DNA of 8,019 nt, taken from the NCBI GenBank assembly GCA_023435965.1, contig JAEZLC010000262.1, forward strand, positions 1 through 8,019, given 5' to 3'. This document shows positions 5,101-8,019 of this stretch, in pieces. The DNA is from Cyanobacteria bacterium OH_CDB_58 (GTDB lineage Bacteria; Cyanobacteriota; Vampirovibrionia; Gastranaerophilales; Gastranaerophilaceae). Both the position numbers and the translations under genes were made by a program. The notes below the pieces were generated by a model. That model was not told the origin of the DNA. It did no database searches and was given only the letters and a program-made list of their open reading frames with translations. Positions within the stretch are counted from its first letter, which is position 1; the number at the start of each line of letters is the position of its first letter.

Positions 5101-8019
5101 AATTTTTAATGTTGATATTATTGTTTGCTACCGCTACGTTCTTATTATTATCTATAGTTCCTGAAATGCTTATGTTTCCTGAATTATTTTCGATCAATAC
5201 ATTTGCGTGTGAATTATTAATAGAACCCTGTATCTGAGTCCCGCCAGAACCAGAATTTATTGTTGACAAATTACCAACAGAGTTTCTTAGCTCCCCATTA
5301 GCAGCAATTGTTAAAGTTCCTGTTGAGTTTTTTAATATCATTGAATCAGAAGTGCTACTTCCTTGATTTATTACCTTCCCGGTTCCCGTAACAGTTATTC
5401 CTTGAGAACCCGATTCACTCACAATTGCAGTGGAGCCTGATTTATTTTCAACTGTTCCAGATATAGTAAGAGCAGAACCATTTGTCTTGTTGGTAATATT
5501 TGTATTTCCTGAATTATTAACCACATTTCCAGCGGAAAGGAGGTTTCCTGCATTATTAGTAACACTCAATAAGCCTGAACCATTCGTAACGACAGAAGTA
5601 CCTAAAAGAGATAACCCACCGCCTGCAGAGTTAACGATAGATAGATCGTGAATTCCGCCATCAGTGGCATTGTTAGTGACCGTACCCGAAATACTCAAGC
5701 CTGAAGTTGAAGAAGAGTTATCAATTGTAATCTTCCCGTTTGTATTACTAATATCTCCAGAGAGAAGTGCCCCTCCAGACGAATTTAGGATATTTAGCAC
5801 ACCCGTGTTGTTAATTGACCCTGCCAATTGTGTTCCGCCTGCTGCCGAATTTATAAGATTCAATAGTCCATTAGTTTGAACAACAGCACCATTTAACAGA
5901 GCAAGTTGCCCTGAACCTGAATTATTGAATTCAGTAGTTCCAGCATCGTTGGTTATTTTCGAACCACTTTGAGCAGAGAGATTACCGCTATTTGTGTTCT
6001 TGATTGTAATTGAACCTTTTCTGTTTTTTATCCAGCCCAACAAGTTTAATCCGTCATTTGTTGTTATGTTTGCCGTTCCTGTCGTATCAATATTGTTATC
6101 GGCAATATTTTGAACTGTTAATGTTTTAGCGTTTATAGCCAGAGTTCCTGCACCTTGATCATTAGAATCTTTGTTGCCTGAAGTAATTACTCCAGCTATT
6201 TCTACAGCTGAAAGCGGTGAATTAATTGAAGTAAGGGCACTGGCAAAATTAGTTTTGGCACCAACAACACCTGTTAACTCTCCGGCTTTATAATTATTTG
6301 TCAAATTATGAACTATTAATTTATGAGGTGTGTTATTTGTTATATTTATTGTTCCATATCCGTCAGAAGAAGAATAAGTACCACTTCCGGATTTGCTCAC
6401 AGCACTCACGGCTACAGACCCTGATGTTGCCTCAGTATTATAAACATGGATATTTCCATCAGTGTCTTTCGCCAGTTTTATGTTATTTGATCCGTTCAAA
6501 TATGTTGAGCCCAGAGTTTTGCTCTGATTATTAACCCCATTTGAATCAAAACCTAACGCATCATACAATGATTCATCAATAGTTATATTTCTGTTGGCAT
6601 TTCCGGCTTTTACGGTACCATTATTAACAAGATTTTTCGCATTTATAACAATATCTTTTCCTGCTCTTACATTGCCCGCTGAAGCAATTACCACATCAGA
6701 TGTCGGTTTCAAGAAATTGATATCTCCTTGAGAAGCAACAACATCACCGATTGTTGTTTGAATTAAATTATTGAAAGTTATATTTCCACTGTCATTGAAT
6801 ACATTTAATCTGCTTAATGGAGCGGTATTTTTGATTGTTCCATTAAAGAGTATATTTGCTATGACCGTAGATGAATCCAATGGATTATTGTGATCATAAT
6901 AAGTATTTATAGTTATATTTCCGTCTGAGGATGTATCAAAAGCTCTTTGAACAGTATGTGACGCAGATGGAGAGAAAGAAACTCTTCCTGCATTATTATA
7001 AGAAACACCGTTTATAGTCAGTCCATCAACCCCACTTGTGTTGAATAGAATGTTATTAAAAACAATATCTCTTGAAGAATAATTGTTTACCAGCAGTCCC
7101 GTGTTCTTAGGAGTTTTAAATACCCCTGAACCTGTAAGATTACTCAAGCCAGAAACCGTAATTTTTGCAGGTTGGGCTATTATATCTTTAAATGTTATGG
7201 ACGAATTAGAAGAAACAGTATCCTGCAAAGGATTTACCGTCAAATTATCGAATGTACTCTTCAAGTCTGAAATTTTATTTTCTAGTATAGTATTTTGTGA
7301 TGAGATATTGCCTTTCTCAGATGTCAAATCAGTATTTTGAAGAGCTATATTATCTCTTGCTGCCGTTAAAACATCCACGACATCTTGCAACTCTGAAGAG
7401 TCTGCAAATACGTACTTACCGTTATATGTTGTTAATTGGAATGAAGAATCCGAACTAGATACGGTAGAGCTTTCATTTATCTTAGTCGTTTGAGTGCTAA
7501 AGGCGCTATCGAAGGCCGTTTTAATGGCAGATTTTTGAGAATCACAAAGCGATACAGACTTTGTAGCAGTAGCTGTTGTAGGATCAGCAGACCCCACTTT
7601 TGTAACAATTGTCTCTGTTGCAGTGTATGTGTAGTTATTTAGGACCTGAGTTATGTCAGAATCCGTTGTATTACCGGAGTTTTTAATATTTCCCCACAAG
7701 GTATTAAAATCACTCTCAGTCAAACCGCTATAGGATGTTGTAACAGTTGTTGTAACCGCGGACTCGCCAGTACCAGTCGTAGAAGAAGAACTTGATGAAG
7801 CCCCTGCAGCTGTAGTTGCGGCTGTCTGAACACCAGGCTTTAACTGGTTTATGACTTCTTCAAAGGTAATAGTATTTCCGGCGGATAAAGCCGATAGTAG
7901 AGAATTATAAAGATTAATTTTGTCTGTATTTTCGGCAAGTTTTGCTTCTATCCCTGTCGAATTTGATTTATAGACATATAGAGTGCCTTCTTTTTTAGGA
8001 ATGTAATATCCGTTAGAAT
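2183..8019 (-). CDS. Giant filamentous-haemagglutinin/LktA-like adhesin with C-terminal PilZ domain (5' end outside window)
   Basis: The frame is open from the window edge to TAA (2185-2183), at least 1944 residues; the true start is not visible. The TTG at 7723 is internal: the 98 codons upstream are open (ending ...TTVTTTVTTSYSG), and no ribosome binding site precedes it. Order from the N-terminal side: an Ala/Ser/Thr linker with a run of six Ser (about 7726-7822); a coiled coil of about 50 residues (7390-7241, ...SEKGNISSQNTILENKISDL...); a beta-rich FHA-like region (about 7200-6050) with motifs such as GNITINT and GDINFL; 22 short beta-helix repeats (6046-4400); a long non-repetitive region (about 4400-2520) containing DRIYADGNIILTAADW; and a PilZ domain (2497-2225). 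Composition is Asn/Ser/Thr/Gly-rich with a single Cys in the visible part, typical of secreted beta-helix fibres. Resemblance to Fusobacterium LktA-type two-partner-secretion adhesins is from memory. A two-partner-secretion transporter and an N-terminal secretion domain would lie outside the window. There is no C-terminal autotransporter barrel. Confidence 0.85.
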   Translation of the reverse strand, partial: SNGYYIPKKEGTLYVYKSNSTGIEAKLAENTDKINLYNSLLSALSAGNTITFEEVINQLKPGVQTAATTAAGASSSSSSTTGTGESAVTTTVTTSYSGLTESDFNTLWGNIKNSGNTTDSDITQVLNNYTYTATETIVTKVGSADPTTATATKSVSLCDSQKSAIKTAFDSAFSTQTTKINESSTVSSSDSSFQLTTYNGKYVFADSSELQDVVDVLTAARDNIALQNTDLTSEKGNISSQNTILENKISDLKSTFDNLTVNPLQDTVSSNSSITFKDIIAQPAKITVSGLSNLTGSGVFKTPKNTGLLVNNYSSRDIVFNNILFNTSGVDGLTINGVSYNNAGRVSFSPSASHTVQRAFDTSSDGNITINTYYDHNNPLDSSTVIANILFNGTIKNTAPLSRLNVFNDSGNITFNNLIQTTIGDVVASQGDINFLKPTSDVVIASAGNVRAGKDIVINAKNLVNNGTVKAGNANRNITIDESLYDALGFDSNGVNNQSKTLGSTYLNGSNNIKLAKDTDGNIHVYNTEATSGSVAVSAVSKSGSGTYSSSDGYGTINITNNTPHKLIVHNLTNNYKAGELTGVVGAKTNFASALTSINSPLSAVEIAGVITSGNKDSNDQGAGTLAINAKTLTVQNIADNNIDTTGTANITTNDGLNLLGWIKNRKGSITIKNTNSGNLSAQSGSKITNDAGTTEFNNSGSGQLALLNGAVVQTNGLLNLINSAAGGTQLAGSINNTGVLNILNSSGGALLSGDISNTNGKITIDNSSSTSGLSISGTVTNNATDGGIHDLSIVNSAGGGLSLLGTSVVTNGSGLLSVTNNAGNLLSAGNVVNNSGNTNITNKTNGSALTISGTVENKSGSTAIVSESGSQGITVTGTGKVINQGSSTSDSMILKNSTGTLTIAANGELRNSVGNLSTINSGSGGTQIQGSINNSHANVLIENNSGNISISGTIDNNKNVAVANNNINIKNSNIAQGIFVSGNVSNYRDGNMTVTNEGTTGIEVSGTVSNASGKTTITNTNGTNGVNITNLVSNKKGDITIENSSGDIIVANGATLENNNATVVASKNNIKLWNKAGSGKVNIAGLVKNNSLGDTTLTNEGTTGIEVSGTVSNASGKTTITNTNGTNGIKISGKVENDYGVTEIANNKTGSGSGVKIETTGSLTNKNGNINVSNKGSEGIIIEGIVKALLKDIELYSENSNITIGEYASANGIKGALESSYLYAKDGNINVTINNGSLVNGILTAQVSAETNPLQTNPSNSPHGYKTLMRTSGDLTVSVTDGNIGEYDDVTIAPGFSIDSKTRDYSESINVDVAGKIKASSRNSLSTDTTERLINLRSKDSDMNLDRIYADGNIILTAADWKYADVDPKPSNQSYYQGYSILNKSTTPSLANVEGKNISIISSNTIGDSSKALTFAQKISPADNKWVSYEAENDVYLADLGAGNTNLWQAISKRGSMDLVLANTSIIRSITAGKHLHIVNKGKELTIYDIGIIPDFAASFSDMLYPHDGITLTGVSGRAVPESIQIEVLDANGGATASSKLNIYNAYLKGRDPADVNSDVILRADNIVAHSANAQDSPVVTRANNGFDASEGRSYFDNPIAKTGVTKQASGFNSYGPGDAVSFNVKGVSPALVALYNNGDSSTRSYNYQDVIRTINVFDNPYYVQSADYLVQNASLSLNVDRIATENRGLVFDQLYVNNAYVETQDLGLGIKDAIVKNYAEFKNGNYGSTGLPSGGRTSYRWNAVVDNDYRRLVDLTFGVPVTLQLYTEKTGSFGLTMGDLIVLQTKAPIVDYNPYEVANLPQNENSFYRQTFKDDKIQEKTTTPEFKDIDKSTNAQTMRDSLRFEGSDVSVSAGNQSTRVYNISKTGMEIDKVADSKIGDTISLNINIDGAPTEVKAKIVRIADDGKMGVKFENLDKATANKILYLNMLSEKSDAANKVSKI
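2225..2497 (-). other. PilZ domain at the C-terminus of the giant adhesin
   Basis: The last 90 or so residues before a 13-residue tail match PilZ. RDSLR (2497-2483) is the RxxxR motif and NISKTG (2428-2411) is the (D/N)xSxxG motif, with 18 residues between them. Then come IGDTISLNINI, VKAKIVRIADDGKMGVKFENL and a closing helix (KATANKILYLNML), which fit the six-stranded barrel and C-terminal helix of the family. In known PilZ proteins these two motifs bind cyclic di-GMP. Seen directly: both motifs and the strand pattern. Inferred: ligand binding here. The surprise is the host protein, which otherwise looks secreted. Confidence 0.82.
4400..6046 (-). repeat. 22 short beta-helix-type repeats in the adhesin
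   Basis: This stretch of 549 residues divides into 22 imperfect units of about 21-33 residues. The core pattern is [LIV]-x-[LIV]-x-G-x-[VI]-x-N-x-x-G, then a strand such as [TI]-x-[IV]-x-N, then a Gly/Ser turn. Examples are LTISGTVENKSGSTAIVSES and ISISGTIDNNKNVAVANN. Regular alternation of buried aliphatic residues with Asn ladders and Gly turns is what right-handed parallel beta-helix (haemagglutinin-like) rods show. One coil per unit is the natural reading. Because the coding strand is so uniform, the opposite strand carries several long antisense open frames that are not genes. Confidence 0.75.
4631..5029 (-). repeat. Near-identical 90-base segments 309 bases apart inside the adhesin gene
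   Basis: Bases 4631-4720 and 4940-5029 differ at only 4 of 90 positions (4649, 4655, 4667 and 4685 in the first copy). All four fall in third codon positions and leave the 30-residue product unchanged (NEGTTGIEVSG...NTNGTNG). The offset is exactly 103 codons, equal to four repeat units. The sequence between and around the copies is much less similar. This points to a duplication or gene conversion within the repeat array, and the copies are likely recombination points for losing or gaining 103 residues. Confidence 0.9.

Noticed and set aside
4400..6046. Repetitive DNA that might suggest a CRISPR array
   Set aside because: The repeats are variable in length and sequence, in codon register, and encode protein repeats; there are no uniform repeats and spacers.
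2199..7340. Other + strand open frames opposite the adhesin gene (for example 2199-2432, 2617-2817, 3102-3293, 5430-5651, 5664-5879, 6298-6534, 7083-7340)
   Set aside because: All lie opposite one continuous coding frame with clear protein features. They have low-complexity products and no start signals.

Overview
The window is AT-rich bacterial DNA from a diderm (Gram-negative-type) organism. It encodes an OmpH/Skp periplasmic chaperone and a giant secreted-adhesin-like protein. The style of the adhesin (LktA/filamentous-haemagglutinin-like, Asn/Ser/Thr/Gly-rich) and the low G+C suggest a gut Vampirovibrionia/Candidatus Gastranaerophilales-type bacterium. That placement is an inference from remembered family resemblance and was not tested by a search.

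Layout. The left end (1-351, + strand) holds the 3' end of an SGNH/GDSL-type hydrolase. It is followed by a complete 98-residue protein of unknown function (397-693, +). A bidirectional hairpin terminator (713-745) separates this from a convergent tRNA-Ala(TGC) gene (745-820, -). A 321-base non-coding stretch follows, carrying outward-facing promoter candidates for the tRNA and for an ompH/skp gene (1142-1612, +). A second bidirectional terminator (1630-1665) separates ompH from a convergent glyoxalase I (gloA) gene (1680-2051, -). After a short intergenic region with an inverted repeat and a direct repeat, the rest of the window (2183-8019, -) is one reading frame. It is open all the way to the window edge, so it is the C-terminal 1944 or more residues of a very large protein.

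The giant protein is the notable object. Reading from its N-terminal side it shows a Ser/Thr/Ala linker, a coiled coil of about 50 residues, a filamentous-haemagglutinin-like beta-rich region, and 22 short beta-helix-type repeats (4400-6046). One 30-residue segment of the repeats is duplicated, with only synonymous differences. Then comes a long non-repetitive C-terminal region. At the extreme C-terminus is a PilZ domain with both cyclic-di-GMP-binding motifs (RxxxR and NxSxxG) intact. A PilZ module on a protein that looks built for export across two membranes is unexpected and is the best candidate here for something undescribed. Its simplest reading is an adhesin whose export or retention is gated by c-di-GMP, but that is a hypothesis.

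The remaining genes are ordinary housekeeping or envelope genes in separate transcription units. Apart from a general envelope theme (OmpH chaperone, adhesin), nothing shows they work together.
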